Shown here piece by piece: positions 25,316-32,361 of a stretch of DNA of 41,931 nucleotides (positions are counted from its first letter, which is position 1; each line of letters starts with the position of its first letter). Location of the stretch: contig JAKSSD010000016.1 of assembly GCA_024403275.1 (NCBI GenBank), forward strand, positions 1 to 41,931, written 5' to 3'. Both the position numbers and the translations under genes were made by a program. Under the pieces are notes generated by a model. It saw only the letters and a program-made list of their open reading frames with translations. It was not told the DNA's origin and ran no database searches. The stretch is from Lachnospiraceae bacterium (GTDB lineage: Bacteria > Bacillota > Clostridia > Lachnospirales > Lachnospiraceae).

Positions 25316-26878
25316 TTACCACAATCTTCTTACGGCTTCTACTTTTCTGCTCTGATTAAATGCCATATCACAAGCCATAGACAAACTATCTGGTGCATCA
25401 TCGTGCTTATTCTTACCTACCATTGTAAAGCTAAACACATTCTGCATAAACAGATGATATTCTTTACTTCTCTTGCCACCTTCTAGGAATATAAAGTTAT
25501 TCCTAATCTCTGGTGCTTTGTCGAAGATCCTCTGCTCTTTACTTATTCTAGTTCCTGCTGCCTTGGTCATTATGTTAATTCTATGACCTTTTGCTCGTAG
25601 CATTTTATCTAGTTCTTGTGCATAACTCTCCGTACTCTTAGTAGCTTCTATCTGTACTCGTGTTACACCCCACCTAATAATCTTATCTACAATATTAGGT
25701 TGTGTTATAGTCTTATCTCCATTATCAAATACAGTATCAACTACATAGACTACATCACCATACTTCTTACATACAGGTGAAGCTACATAGTCACCACCAC
25801 CGAAAGCTGGGTCAATAGCCATAAAGGTTACATCTGGCTCTCCATCTGGCAACTCTCCGTTGAAGTATGTCATTTCACCACTAGAGAACAACGAACCTTC
25901 TCTCTCAATAGGCATACCCATATATTGTGCGTTCCACGAAGCCATATCATCATTCTTTTCAAACGTTGCTCGTTTCTCTTTGAAAGCCTGTGTGGAATAT
26001 CCTACATCATAGTCATAGTCAAACAAACTTTCATCGTTTTCGTCTAACGCAGGTAAGTTAATGATTTCATATCTTCTATTCTTGAAGGTATCATCTTCCA
26101 ATGTAGCTATTCTCATACCGATAGGATCAATCAACGACCATCGTGTACCAATCCATAGTAGCTTACACTTCTGTTTTGCTCGTGATAACATATTGTTGGT
26201 AACTGTTACCCAAGCCTTCATCATTCTATCTTTATTAAGTGCTTCTTCAATACCACCTATTAAGTCGTCTGATATTAACAATCCATTAGCATCACAAGAA
26301 CCATTCAAAGTACCATACAATGACCTTGCCGTAATACTAGGGTATCTCTTACTTCTACCTACATTCAGAGTGTGCAACTGACTATTTCTATCAGCTACAA
26401 TCAAGTCTGGAAATATATCTCTCAAACGATATGTATAATCATCATCTAATATCTCACATACACCTTTATAAAATGCACCTGTGATAGTTTCTGAAAACGC
26501 ACAGTACAAATTACTTTTCTCAGGATCACGGCATATTTCCCACAACAAGTACATCATCATTACTGTAGTCTTACCTGTTCTTGGTGGTTGAGATACAAAT
26601 AATTCATCTAGTTCATCATCTGCCAATCTCTGCAAAGCATCTACCAGATGTTTAATTTTCTTTCGCCTTGGTGCATAAAACTTCTCGGCTGGTGGTCTAT
26701 CAATCTCCAAGTAAAGCATAAAACTGTCAAAATCTACAGGTGCTTCAAATAACAAACATTGTTTGTAAACATCAAAATACTTTTCCACATCTTTTCCACT
26801 TTTGCACCTGGTCATAGCTTTGACTACTTTGCTCAGATTAATCTTATTAAAGCGATGTGCTTCTTTAATATCTAGCAC
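25316..26878 (-). CDS. terL: terminase large subunit
   Basis: 520 residues. ATPase and nuclease that packages the genome. Walker A QPPRTGKTT at about 97-105, Walker B LLISDD at about 200-205, the coupling motif in the LWIGTRWS segment, and the RNase H-like nuclease core with MAIDPAFGGGDY (first aspartate near 356), IEATKS and the C-terminal HDDAPDSLSMA. The start is uncertain: I give a GTG at 26878, but the frame is open for about 40 codons further upstream with no ATG, GTG or TTG, and overlaps the end of the preceding gene. Confidence 0.92.
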   Translation of the reverse strand: MLDIKEAHRFNKINLSKVVKAMTRCKSGKDVEKYFDVYKQCLLFEAPVDFDSFMLYLEIDRPPAEKFYAPRRKKIKHLVDALQRLADDELDELFVSQPPRTGKTTVMMMYLLWEICRDPEKSNLYCAFSETITGAFYKGVCEILDDDYTYRLRDIFPDLIVADRNSQLHTLNVGRSKRYPSITARSLYGTLNGSCDANGLLISDDLIGGIEEALNKDRMMKAWVTVTNNMLSRAKQKCKLLWIGTRWSLIDPIGMRIATLEDDTFKNRRYEIINLPALDENDESLFDYDYDVGYSTQAFKEKRATFEKNDDMASWNAQYMGMPIEREGSLFSSGEMTYFNGELPDGEPDVTFMAIDPAFGGGDYVASPVCKKYGDVVYVVDTVFDNGDKTITQPNIVDKIIRWGVTRVQIEATKSTESYAQELDKMLRAKGHRINIMTKAAGTRISKEQRIFDKAPEIRNNFIFLEGGKRSKEYHLFMQNVFSFTMVGKNKHDDAPDSLSMACDMAFNQSRKVEAVRRLW

Positions 26879-26946
26879 CTCATTCTTACAAGCATTAAGT
26901 AGTGCTATATTATGCTCGATTTCATTCGGCTCGGCTTCAATCGAAT

Positions 26947-27336
26947 TTAATATGGCTGACTTAAGGTCAGTATTTTCTTTTCTTCTGGCGATAGTTCCTC
27001 ACCTCGTTTCACCTTATTATTTAATAACCCTCTATAAAACTTCAAAATGAGGTACTGTCCGTACCTCACCTGTGTTATCTGCATATTCTGTTTCTTACTA
27101 TATCTTACTCGCTTATATATGTCCTTAATGATATTATCTATACACCATTGTAAGTAATAGTATTCATCAACACTCATTGGTTCGTCGTTGATCCTATCCT
27201 CTAAGTTATCCAGAACATCTAGTATATTCCACATATAATCTTCTGTTACATTATACTTCGGTGCATACTTCTTAGGATTTGCTTTAAGGGGTTTTCTAAT
27301 CTCTCTCCACAAGTCATTATATTCTTTGCGTTTCAT
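26947..27336 (-). CDS. hypothetical helical protein upstream of terL
   Basis: 129 residues, highly charged and helical (MKRKEYNDLWREIRKPLKANPKKYAPKYNVTEDYMWNIL), with Tyr-rich segments. It starts within the end of the preceding gene behind GAGGT and ends where the terL frame is already open. Its position matches where a small terminase usually lies, but I see no helix-turn-helix; a TerS-like protein is encoded elsewhere at 35.5-36.0 kb. Function unknown. Confidence 0.65.
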   Translation of the reverse strand: MKRKEYNDLWREIRKPLKANPKKYAPKYNVTEDYMWNILDVLDNLEDRINDEPMSVDEYYYLQWCIDNIIKDIYKRVRYSKKQNMQITQVRYGQYLILKFYRGLLNNKVKRGEELSPEEKKILTLSQPY

Positions 27337-27563
27337 ACCTCATAACCATATTTCTCTCTAATCTCAATAGCAAACATATCTACCTTATTACTGTTGATAT
27401 AGTACAATGCAATCTGTGAAAACTTCTGATAATCTTCCATTGTCAAATATCCCTTGTTGTATGCAATAGTAAGCCAACCTCTAATTCTATGCAAGTCTGG
27501 GTTACTGTACCTAAACTCGCTAATCTCCTGTAACCAATTTCTACCTTCATAATTTAAAGCCAT
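27333..27563 (-). CDS. small hypothetical protein
   Basis: 76 residues (MALNYEGRNWLQEISEFRYSNPDLHRIRGWLTIAYNKGYL), helical, starting behind GAGGTGA and overlapping the next start. The pattern NPDLHRIRGWLTIAYNKGYLTMEDYQKF resembles a small helix-turn-helix, which may bind DNA or a terminase partner, but this is a weak reading. Confidence 0.62.
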   Translation of the reverse strand: MALNYEGRNWLQEISEFRYSNPDLHRIRGWLTIAYNKGYLTMEDYQKFSQIALYYINSNKVDMFAIEIREKYGYEV

Positions 27564-28340
27564 TTAATTCACCTCTGGATAATCTACTAACTTCTGTACT
27601 CTAAATGCTACTTCGTCAAATACGATAGGGTGCTTAATCTTTTCATTAAGTAGGATACAAGTATTCTTATTCAACTTAGCACTTAGTCTAGGTACACCCT
27701 TAATAACGTGTACAAAAACTTCTGTATTCTCTAGCTTATCAAACTGTGTTACATTCTCTGAATTAAATACCCCATATACCTTGCTCTGACGTACGACAGG
27801 TGTATTCAAATCAAATCTTACATCTTTACCTGTTGCAATATCAAATGCTCTAGTATTGTCATATTTGACATAAACCTTATCGCCTACCTTACACATTCCA
27901 TACTTAGCTACGGAAATAAATCTACAAGGTGTATATTCTACAGGATAGGTAATCAACTTAATAGGATTGTATACAGGCACTCGCTTGTAAAACTTGGTGA
28001 TATGATTATCTGTTAATCTATATGCACTTCTAAATCTGTCCTTATACCATAGTATATCATCATAGACAAATACACCACCCACATCAATTTCGCCGAAATC
28101 GACTAAGTTCTTATGAATACCATCAATTCTAGGATCATAGTCTACAGGCAGCACGGCATCTTTTCTATTCATATGCTCTCGCTCATTACTATTAATGTTA
28201 AGTGCGTGATATGTATTTACCTTTACGTAAATGTCACCATTCATAGCAAACAATCCGTTGCGTGGTATATCACCAAAGGTTGTTACTTCAACTTCTTCAA
28301 AGTCTACTTCAATATTACTTCGATTAATCTTTTCTGTCAT
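27564..28340 (-). CDS. hypothetical beta-rich protein with repeated modules
   Basis: 258 residues. Three modules share a pattern of the kind YVKVNTYHALNIN, YVKYDNTRAFDIATG and VFVHVIKGVPRLS, each followed by a polar turn, suggesting a repeated small beta domain. The start is supported by AGAAGGAG and follows a hairpin at 28362-28386. It is the first gene in this part behind a direct-repeat region. No family recognised. Confidence 0.65.
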   Translation of the reverse strand: MTEKINRSNIEVDFEEVEVTTFGDIPRNGLFAMNGDIYVKVNTYHALNINSNEREHMNRKDAVLPVDYDPRIDGIHKNLVDFGEIDVGGVFVYDDILWYKDRFRSAYRLTDNHITKFYKRVPVYNPIKLITYPVEYTPCRFISVAKYGMCKVGDKVYVKYDNTRAFDIATGKDVRFDLNTPVVRQSKVYGVFNSENVTQFDKLENTEVFVHVIKGVPRLSAKLNKNTCILLNEKIKHPIVFDEVAFRVQKLVDYPEVN

Positions 28341-28361
28341 AATTCTCCTTCTCTTAATTAA

Positions 28362-28386
28362 ATAGGGTGATATAAAATCACCCTAT
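28362..28386 (-). terminator. hairpin, possible weak terminator or leader structure
   Basis: A 10 bp perfect stem (ATAGGGTGAT / ATCACCCTAT) with a 5-base loop just upstream of the gene at 28340. On the minus strand only TTTAATT follows, so termination would be inefficient. Confidence 0.5.
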
Positions 28387-28427
28387 CCACTACTCACCCG
28401 TCGGTTTTTGCGTATACAATCAATGCC

Positions 28428-28468
28428 TTTCGGCTTGTTGTCTAATTATTTTTCGGCTTGTTGTCTAA
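28428..28468. repeat. two 18 bp direct repeats in intergenic DNA
   Basis: TTTCGGCTTGTTGTCTAA occurs at 28428-28445 and 28451-28468, 23 bases apart, about two helical turns. On the minus strand each copy carries TAGACAACAA, also seen just upstream of the -10 box at 32295-32300. Same-face spacing suggests a protein-binding site upstream of the gene at 28340. Confidence 0.6.
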
Positions 28469-28491
28469 CTAACCTCTATTATTATATCATA

Positions 28492-28773
28492 TTATTCTTG
28501 TGAATGTCTAGCATTTTCAAGAAAATACTTATACCAATTATGTGCCACATCACAATAACTATCGCCTAATGGACAATCTCTACAATGTCCTTGTTTTGGT
28601 AACATACAAAATCCTCTCTCTACACCATTTTCTACAATAATTTCACACGCATCACAAAGTGCTTTTTGTAAGTAATCTCTCTCTGCTATCAGATTTGCAT
28701 ATGCTTCTTTAAGACCATCACACTCTTTATTTAATTCATCTATTTTCTGCTCATATTCAAACCCCCTACTCAT
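28492..28773 (-). CDS. small coiled-coil protein with cysteine-rich C-terminus
   Basis: 93 residues. Residues 1-45 form a coiled coil (YEQKIDELNKECDGLKEAYANLIAERDYLQKAL), and the rest has cysteines in CMLPKQGHCRDCPLGDSYC, a probable zinc site. The ATG at 28773 follows GGGGAGG; the longer frame start is not supported. Two neighbours share the YEQ(K/E)IDELN opening, so these look like duplicated genes. Confidence 0.65.
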   Translation of the reverse strand: MSRGFEYEQKIDELNKECDGLKEAYANLIAERDYLQKALCDACEIIVENGVERGFCMLPKQGHCRDCPLGDSYCDVAHNWYKYFLENARHSQE

Positions 28774-28774
28774 T

Positions 28775-29005
28775 TTAATTCCTCCCCTGTGATTTAATCC
28801 ATAAATCATTACATCTGCTTATTGTTTCTAAATTTTCCTTCTTCAAGTCATTATACAATTCTCTCAAGGTTACTAATTCCTCTAACTGATGTAATAAATC
28901 TCCTATATCTTTGGTCTTGAATTCAAAAGTAGTTGTCTTAATTCCTACTTTTTTATTGTAATCATAACGTTCTTTTAATAGTTCAATATTCTTTTCAAGT
29001 TTCAT
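28775..29005 (-). CDS. small coiled-coil protein
   Basis: 76 residues, almost entirely charged helix (MKLEKNIELLKERYDYNKK...QLEELVTLRELYNDLKKENLETISRCNDLW). Probably a coiled-coil oligomer. It overlaps the upstream gene and abuts the downstream one. Unknown function. Confidence 0.62.
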   Translation of the reverse strand: MKLEKNIELLKERYDYNKKVGIKTTTFEFKTKDIGDLLHQLEELVTLRELYNDLKKENLETISRCNDLWIKSQGRN

Positions 29006-29177
29006 TTTTCAGTTCCTCGTCTAATTTAATAAGTAATTCACCTAAATCACATACTAAATCTTCATCAAAATCACGTTTTTCGTATTTTTCCTTAAAGGCA
29101 TCAATATATTTCTCATATATTGATACTATCTTATTTAGTTCATCTATTTCCTGCTCGTATTCCCATTCAAACTTCAT
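28995..29177 (-). CDS. small acidic coiled-coil protein
   Basis: 60 residues beginning MKFEWEYEQEIDELNKIVSIYE and helical throughout, with an acidic patch DFDEDLVCDLGEL. The EYEQ(E/K)IDELNK segment is shared with the protein at 28492-28773, which suggests gene duplication. Starts inside the previous small gene. Confidence 0.6.
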   Translation of the reverse strand: MKFEWEYEQEIDELNKIVSIYEKYIDAFKEKYEKRDFDEDLVCDLGELLIKLDEELKNET

Positions 29178-29328
29178 TTCTCTTAATAAACTCCTTTAAA
29201 TTTTCTACGTATTGCTTATCCAATAGTTGTCTGAATGTATGACACCACACTCTAGTGTTAATCATATTTCCGTCAAGACACTTCTTACAATAACTCTTGT
29301 ATATACAATCCTTACAATTTTCGTGCAT
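29167..29328 (-). CDS. small CxxC zinc-binding-like protein
   Basis: 53 residues with ENCKDCIYKSYCKKC near the N-terminus, two CxxC-type pairs that could hold one zinc ion, then a basic helical tail. It overlaps the next start. A GGAG site is present but 13 bases away, so the start is less certain. Confidence 0.58.
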   Translation of the reverse strand: MHENCKDCIYKSYCKKCLDGNMINTRVWCHTFRQLLDKQYVENLKEFIKRNEV

Positions 29329-29384
29329 CTTAATTCTAATTCTCCTATAAATGTAGTAATTAAATTCCCATATTTGTCACTTTA

Positions 29385-29437
29385 ATGTCTGTTTTGTCGG
29401 TTAAACTGACGAAAATGTCGGTTTAATGTAGTTTTCG
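29385..29437. repeat. cluster of direct and inverted repeats
   Basis: Between two small cysteine-rich genes. On the minus strand GAAAACTACATT occurs twice, ACCGACA twice, and GACGAAAA can pair with TTTTCGTC across a 16-base loop while TTAAAC pairs with GTTTAA, giving a compact nested or pseudoknotted structure. It may be a regulatory RNA element or an operator. Confidence 0.5.
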
Positions 29438-29596
29438 TCAATGTAGTTTTCCCTTCATATAATCGTCTGTCCAACACTCTAAACAATCTTCACAACTTAC
29501 CCAATCTCCTTCTGGACAACCTGCACAACTGTGAAGGTAATCTCTACAATGTTCCATCTTCTTCTGTGCTTTTTCTCTTGCTTCTTCATATGTCAT
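29438..29596 (-). CDS. small cysteine-rich protein
   Basis: 52 residues. Starts MTYEEAREKAQKKMEHCRDY and has HSCAGCPEGDWVSCEDCLECW, six cysteines in three pairs, most likely zinc-bound. It begins in an ATGA overlap with the upstream gene behind GGGGTGA. One of at least four small cysteine-rich proteins in this early region. Confidence 0.62.
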   Translation of the reverse strand: MTYEEAREKAQKKMEHCRDYLHSCAGCPEGDWVSCEDCLECWTDDYMKGKLH

Positions 29597-29871
29597 ACAA
29601 TCACCCCAAATAAATTACCTACTCTATTAATATGCTTCTTTCTCACTCTATACTTCTTACTATGACGAATATAATGTAATGATTTACTTAATGGTTTTGA
29701 TAGTACCACATCACATTCCAATGTCACCATTTTACCTGCGTGGTATCTAAGTCCTTCTAGTATTGATAAATCTTCATCTGGAATAGTCATTTCTAAACTA
29801 GGTATTTCCTTAACCTCACCTAGCTTTACCCACTTATTGTTTTCTGTCTGCATAATTAACTCGTTATTCAT
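29593..29871 (-). CDS. hypothetical protein
   Basis: 92 residues (MNNELIMQTENNKWVKLGEVKEIPSLEM...KYRVRKKHINRVGNLFGVIV). Mixed fold with a strongly basic C-terminus (HYIRHSKKYRVRKKHINR), which could contact nucleic acid. Starts in an overlap with the gene upstream. No family recognised. Confidence 0.63.
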   Translation of the reverse strand: MNNELIMQTENNKWVKLGEVKEIPSLEMTIPDEDLSILEGLRYHAGKMVTLECDVVLSKPLSKSLHYIRHSKKYRVRKKHINRVGNLFGVIV

Positions 29872-30011
29872 TTTCTTATCTCCTTCTTCTTTTGCTTATA
29901 TTCCTCTATGATACAACATATATCTTCAAAAACATATTCATCTAATCTGGTACTCTTACTTGCTTTTATCACATCTTTATAAAACTGTTTATAGAATTCT
30001 AATTCTGTCAT
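29868..30011 (-). CDS. small helical protein
   Basis: 47 residues (MTELEFYKQFYKDVIKASKS...IIEEYKQKKKEIRK), charged and helical. Tightly coupled by ATGA overlaps on both sides and preceded by AAGGAG. Unknown. Confidence 0.58.
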   Translation of the reverse strand: MTELEFYKQFYKDVIKASKSTRLDEYVFEDICCIIEEYKQKKKEIRK

Positions 30012-30196
30012 ACAATCTCCTTCCTGCTAATCTTACCCTTCTTACAATCACAACACTTCTTGCCAGAATGATATAACTCTCCATCGAGCCAATAGGTCTT
30101 TAGCTTACACCACTCTCTATACATAGCACCTGTCATAGCTTTGTTATCTAATACATAATAACCATTATCATAGGTTACTCTTGGATATTCTTTCAT
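30008..30196 (-). CDS. small protein with CCxC motif
   Basis: 62 residues. Contains KKCCDCKKGKISRKE near the C-terminus, a basic cysteine knuckle. The ATG at 30196 overlaps the stop of the first gene and has GAGGG upstream; a GTG at 30229 is less likely. Confidence 0.6.
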   Translation of the reverse strand: MKEYPRVTYDNGYYVLDNKAMTGAMYREWCKLKTYWLDGELYHSGKKCCDCKKGKISRKEIV

Positions 30197-30420
30197 AAAT
30201 TTACCCTCTCTTCCAAAATCTTTCTCCACACGTCTACACTATTATCTGTACTCATAGCTAATAGCCTACTAGCTACATCTAGTAACTTATCATATTTAGC
30301 ACAGATACGTGCATATTCCTCTCTCTCTTTCTCCCACCCCTGCTTCTCAAGTAACAATGCTTCTCTTTCTGCATCTCTTTCTTCAATAGTCTTGTATTCT
30401 ACTTCTGGAAAATGTTTCAT
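30193..30420 (-). CDS. small coiled-coil protein, first gene after the 30.4 kb promoter
   Basis: 75 residues. A highly charged helix (TIEERDAEREALLLEKQGWEKEREEYARICAKYDKLLDVA). It follows a consensus promoter and an AAAGGAG site, so it should be strongly expressed. Unknown function. Confidence 0.65.
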   Translation of the reverse strand: MKHFPEVEYKTIEERDAEREALLLEKQGWEKEREEYARICAKYDKLLDVASRLLAMSTDNSVDVWRKILEERVNL

Positions 30421-30454
30421 TTTTAGTTCTCCTTTCTCTCTTGAACTTAACCCA

Positions 30455-30483
30455 ATATTATCTTACCTTGATCCTATTGTCAA
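30455..30483 (-). promoter_or_regulatory. consensus promoter facing the 30.4 kb gene cluster
   Basis: TTGACA at 30478-30483, 17-base spacer, TAATAT at 30455-30460 on the minus strand, 35 bases before the first gene. The -35 box is perfect. TGTACA sites lie 40-60 bases upstream and may control it. Confidence 0.75.
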
Positions 30484-30523
30484 TAGGTTTTTTGAATTAA
30501 TTTTTATCACCAAAAATACAAAA

Positions 30524-30812
30524 TTGTACATTGTACAAATTTTTTGGCTATATTCCTTATATATAGTGGTTTTTTCACAACTTTTTATCCAACGGTGGAT
30601 AAATATATATTATTTTCTCTATAGACAATTTTAAAAATATTTGTACTTTTGTACAATTTCTCTGAAAACAACTGATATAAGGGAATTCTTGAAAATTCAT
30701 TATGTACAAATTTTGTATTTTAAGTGTACAAGGTGTACAGAGGGTTTGTACAAAAAAAGTACGCTTTTTATACGTTTTGTGTACACTTTTTGGACACCAG
30801 ATTTTTGTACAG
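30524..30812. repeat. cluster of TGTACA-type palindromes
   Basis: About eleven GTAC cores, most as TTGTACA or TGTACAA, in about 290 bases, including a direct pair TTGTACATTGTACAA. TGTACA is its own reverse complement, so these look like binding sites for a dimeric regulator or a methylated target. Elsewhere in the window the hexamer is sparse. Confidence 0.55.
30585..30602. promoter_or_regulatory. DnaA-box-like inverted pair
   Basis: TTATCCA-ACGG-TGGATAA. Read on the two strands this gives TTATCCAAC and TTATCCACC, close to the DnaA box TTATCCACA (two and one mismatches). It is surrounded by AT-rich DNA. Confidence 0.4.
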
Positions 30813-30946
30813 GGGGAATTAGGATCAGTTCAAATGTGAGTGATTTTGTACTTAGGTTTAGAAGCAATCCCTTTTTGTTTTTCGCAAAAATTTTGGAAGT
30901 GCCTTTTTGTTTTCCTCGGTATGTAATAGGACTAATCTCGCTGCAA

Positions 30947-30962
30947 GTTAGCCCCTGCTAAC
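30947..30962. promoter_or_regulatory. GTTAGC-N4-GCTAAC dyad
   Basis: GTTAGCCCCTGCTAAC, just downstream of a minus-strand promoter. Related dyads are at 34816-34831 (perfect) and 32945-32958 (TTAGCATATGCTAA). Confidence 0.55.
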
Positions 30963-30979
30963 CCCTCGGGGTACCTGGT

Positions 30980-31007
30980 ATTCTATCACTACTAGTATGC
31001 TAGTCAA
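30980..31007 (-). promoter_or_regulatory. predicted promoter upstream of GTTAGC dyad
   Basis: TTGACT at 31002-31007, 16-base spacer, TAGAAT at 30980-30985 on the minus strand. The GTTAGC dyad follows 17 bases after the -10 box, at about +10 to +26, in a position where a bound repressor would block it. Confidence 0.45.
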
Positions 31008-31177
31008 CTAGAATTTCTGGTGTAGTTTATCACAATAAACCAATGAAAATCAACTGTATAATTTTTTATAAGGTATACGCCCCTATAATTTTATATTGAT
31101 CCTTGTTTGTGGCAGCCTACCTAATAATCATACATAGTCAAATTTAAGCCTACAATGCCCTTAGAATGCGTCCGTGG

Positions 31178-31207
31178 TTAAAATCAATATAATTACATTG
31201 ATTTTAA
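31178..31207. repeat. 11 bp inverted repeat
   Basis: TTAAAATCAAT / ATTGATTTTAA with an 8-base loop. No T-run. It may be part of the origin. Confidence 0.5.
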
Positions 31208-31304
31208 TACAAGCCGTTAGAAGCGATTTTGAGCGTTCGTAATTCGGTATAATATGTATTTTAACGAATAGGATATTCTTAAACCTGGTTTACTCCAATA
31301 AACC

Positions 31305-31325
31305 AACCTACCTACCGAGTAGGTT
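31305..31325. repeat. AACCTAC-N7-GTAGGTT dyad, left copy
   Basis: Perfect 7 bp arms with a 7-base spacer. The same arms and spacer length recur at 31607-31627, flanking the iteron region. Confidence 0.65.
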
Positions 31326-31397
31326 AATTCTTTTTGTGCTATTGGGTGACATGAGAATTTAGGTATACAGTTGTCTACCATTTATATATAATATATA

Positions 31398-31675
31398 GTT
31401 ACTAACAAATCGTTATTAACAACTATGTTATTATCACTTCATTAATAACACTACATAATAAACACTATGATATTAACAAATAGATAATATTAAAACATAT
31501 AATATCACTATGATATTAACATAATGATACTAACACTATTATATAAACAATCTGATATTAACAAATAGTTAATAAGACTTTACTATGCTAAAGTGCTAAA
31601 GTATTAAACCTACCAATCTAGTAGGTTGATAGGTTATGCAAGCTCTATTAATAATCAAATGATATTAACAATAAG
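31398..31675. repeat. AT-rich iterons, probable origin core
   Basis: The element TGATATTAACA followed by AATAG or a close variant occurs at 31468-31483, 31511-31526, 31553-31568 and 31660-31675, with a one-mismatch core at 31525-31540 and looser copies (TTATTAACAA, CTAACAAAT) to the left. All are in the same orientation and the surrounding DNA is very AT-rich. This layout is typical of a replication origin bound by an initiator. Confidence 0.6.
31607..31627. repeat. AACCTAC-N7-GTAGGTT dyad, right copy
   Basis: Second copy of the dyad with the same 7-7-7 structure but a different spacer sequence. The conserved arms and variable spacer point to a protein-binding site. Confidence 0.65.
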
Positions 31676-31718
31676 TTATAATCAAATATAATCTAATTGT
31701 GTACAATTTAATTGTGCA

Positions 31719-31747
31719 ATAAAAAAGCACCTAATAAATAGGTGCTT
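31719..31747 (-). terminator. terminator between hub genes and origin
   Basis: A 9 bp perfect stem (AAGCACCTA / TAGGTGCTT), 5-base loop, followed on the minus strand by TTTTTT. It follows the gene ending at 31770 and protects the origin from transcription. Confidence 0.85.
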
Positions 31748-31769
31748 AGTGTTTAATTGTGATCCCTTC

Positions 31770-32048
31770 TTAAATAGGTGTATATTCTAAAGTAATGTAT
31801 CTGTTATTGTCTGAAATAACTCTTTCACTTTTAACATTTAATGCTAGCCAAAGTTGAATATAATGTGGGCATTTTGTATCAAATTCATTTTTAAAATATT
31901 CAACTGTTTTACCACTCTTATAGTATACAGTAGTGAAAATCAGTTCACAATGATTATTTTTATCACTTGCATTTTTGCGTGGTTTCTTGTATCTCATCTC
32001 GATGCTGTCTATGTTGTTATGTCTAGCCTTGTATAATGTGTTATTCAT
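31770..32048 (-). CDS. small hypothetical protein
   Basis: 92 residues (MNNTLYKARHNNIDSIEMRYKKPRKNASDKNNHCELIF). The N-terminal 30 residues are basic and the remainder beta-rich. The ATG at 32048 has GAGGTGA just upstream; the longer frame from 32084 lacks a site. Last gene before a strong terminator. Unknown. Confidence 0.62.
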   Translation of the reverse strand: MNNTLYKARHNNIDSIEMRYKKPRKNASDKNNHCELIFTTVYYKSGKTVEYFKNEFDTKCPHYIQLWLALNVKSERVISDNNRYITLEYTPI

Positions 32049-32061
32049 TTTGCTCACCTCA

Positions 32062-32256
32062 TCAATAATTCTTAATCCATTCAATAGCTTCTTCTAAACT
32101 ATCACAACACCAATCAGTATCAGAAGGTGACAAATAAGGGTGTGGACATTCCATTGTATCGGGATCAATAACGGCATACTTGAAATCATACTCAGCAACC
32201 TCTTTACTAGTTAATTCGTAGATGCCCCATTTTCTAAATGATTTAATTTTACGCAT
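32062..32256 (-). CDS. small hypothetical protein
   Basis: 64 residues (MRKIKSFRKWGIYELTSKEVAEYDFKYAVIDPD...DTDWCCDSLEEAIEWIKNY). The ATG at 32256 has GTGAGG nine bases upstream, the same site and spacing as other genes in this module. The C-terminal DSLEEAIEWIKNY is a short helix common in small phage proteins. Transcribed from the promoter at 32295-32339. Confidence 0.65.
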   Translation of the reverse strand: MRKIKSFRKWGIYELTSKEVAEYDFKYAVIDPDTMECPHPYLSPSDTDWCCDSLEEAIEWIKNY

Positions 32257-32294
32257 ATAGTGTGACCTCACTTTCATATTGAATTTGTACCCTT

Positions 32295-32339
32295 ATTATA
32301 AGGTTGTTGTCTAGATTAATCTATTGACAATTTAAACAA
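32295..32339 (-). promoter_or_regulatory. promoter with degenerate TTGTGCA-type element
   Basis: TATAAT at 32295-32300, followed by AAGGGTACAAA. An upstream element TTGTTTAAATTGTCAATAGA begins 39 bases before the -10 box and matches 17 of 20 positions of the plus-strand element at 34749. A full TTGTGCAA copy lies further out at 32346-32361. Confidence 0.5.
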
Positions 32340-32345
32340 TGGTAT

Positions 32346-32361
32346 TTGTGCAAATTGTCAA
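32346..32361. promoter_or_regulatory. TTGTGCAA element
   Basis: TTGTGCAAATTGTCAA, one member of the TTGTGCA family in this hub. Confidence 0.5.

Larger units (their letters stand above)
30421..31769. other. 1.35 kb non-coding region, probable replication origin and control region
   Basis: No convincing gene on either strand. From left to right it holds a promoter (30455-30483), a TGTACA cluster (30524-30812), a DnaA-box-like inverted pair (30585-30602), a GTTAGC dyad (30947-30962) with a promoter (30980-31007), an 11 bp hairpin (31178-31207), two AACCTAC dyads (31305-31325 and 31607-31627) enclosing AT-rich iterons, and a terminator (31719-31747). Iterons, an AT-rich core and flanking dyads are what is expected of an origin. 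Frames on the plus strand at 30641-30961 lack a ribosome site. Confidence 0.6.

Noticed and set aside
26878-27336. Programmed -1 frameshift between the gene at 26947 and terL
   Set aside because: The frames are in the right relation, but no slippery heptamer fits in the overlap; a GTG start is simpler.
30641-30961. Plus-strand frame of 106 codons in the non-coding region
   Set aside because: Starts at a TTG with no ribosome site in the TGTACA cluster; composition follows the AT-rich DNA.
31305-31675. CRISPR array in the repeat region
   Set aside because: Repeats are short, unevenly spaced and lack equal-length unique spacers; no cas genes.
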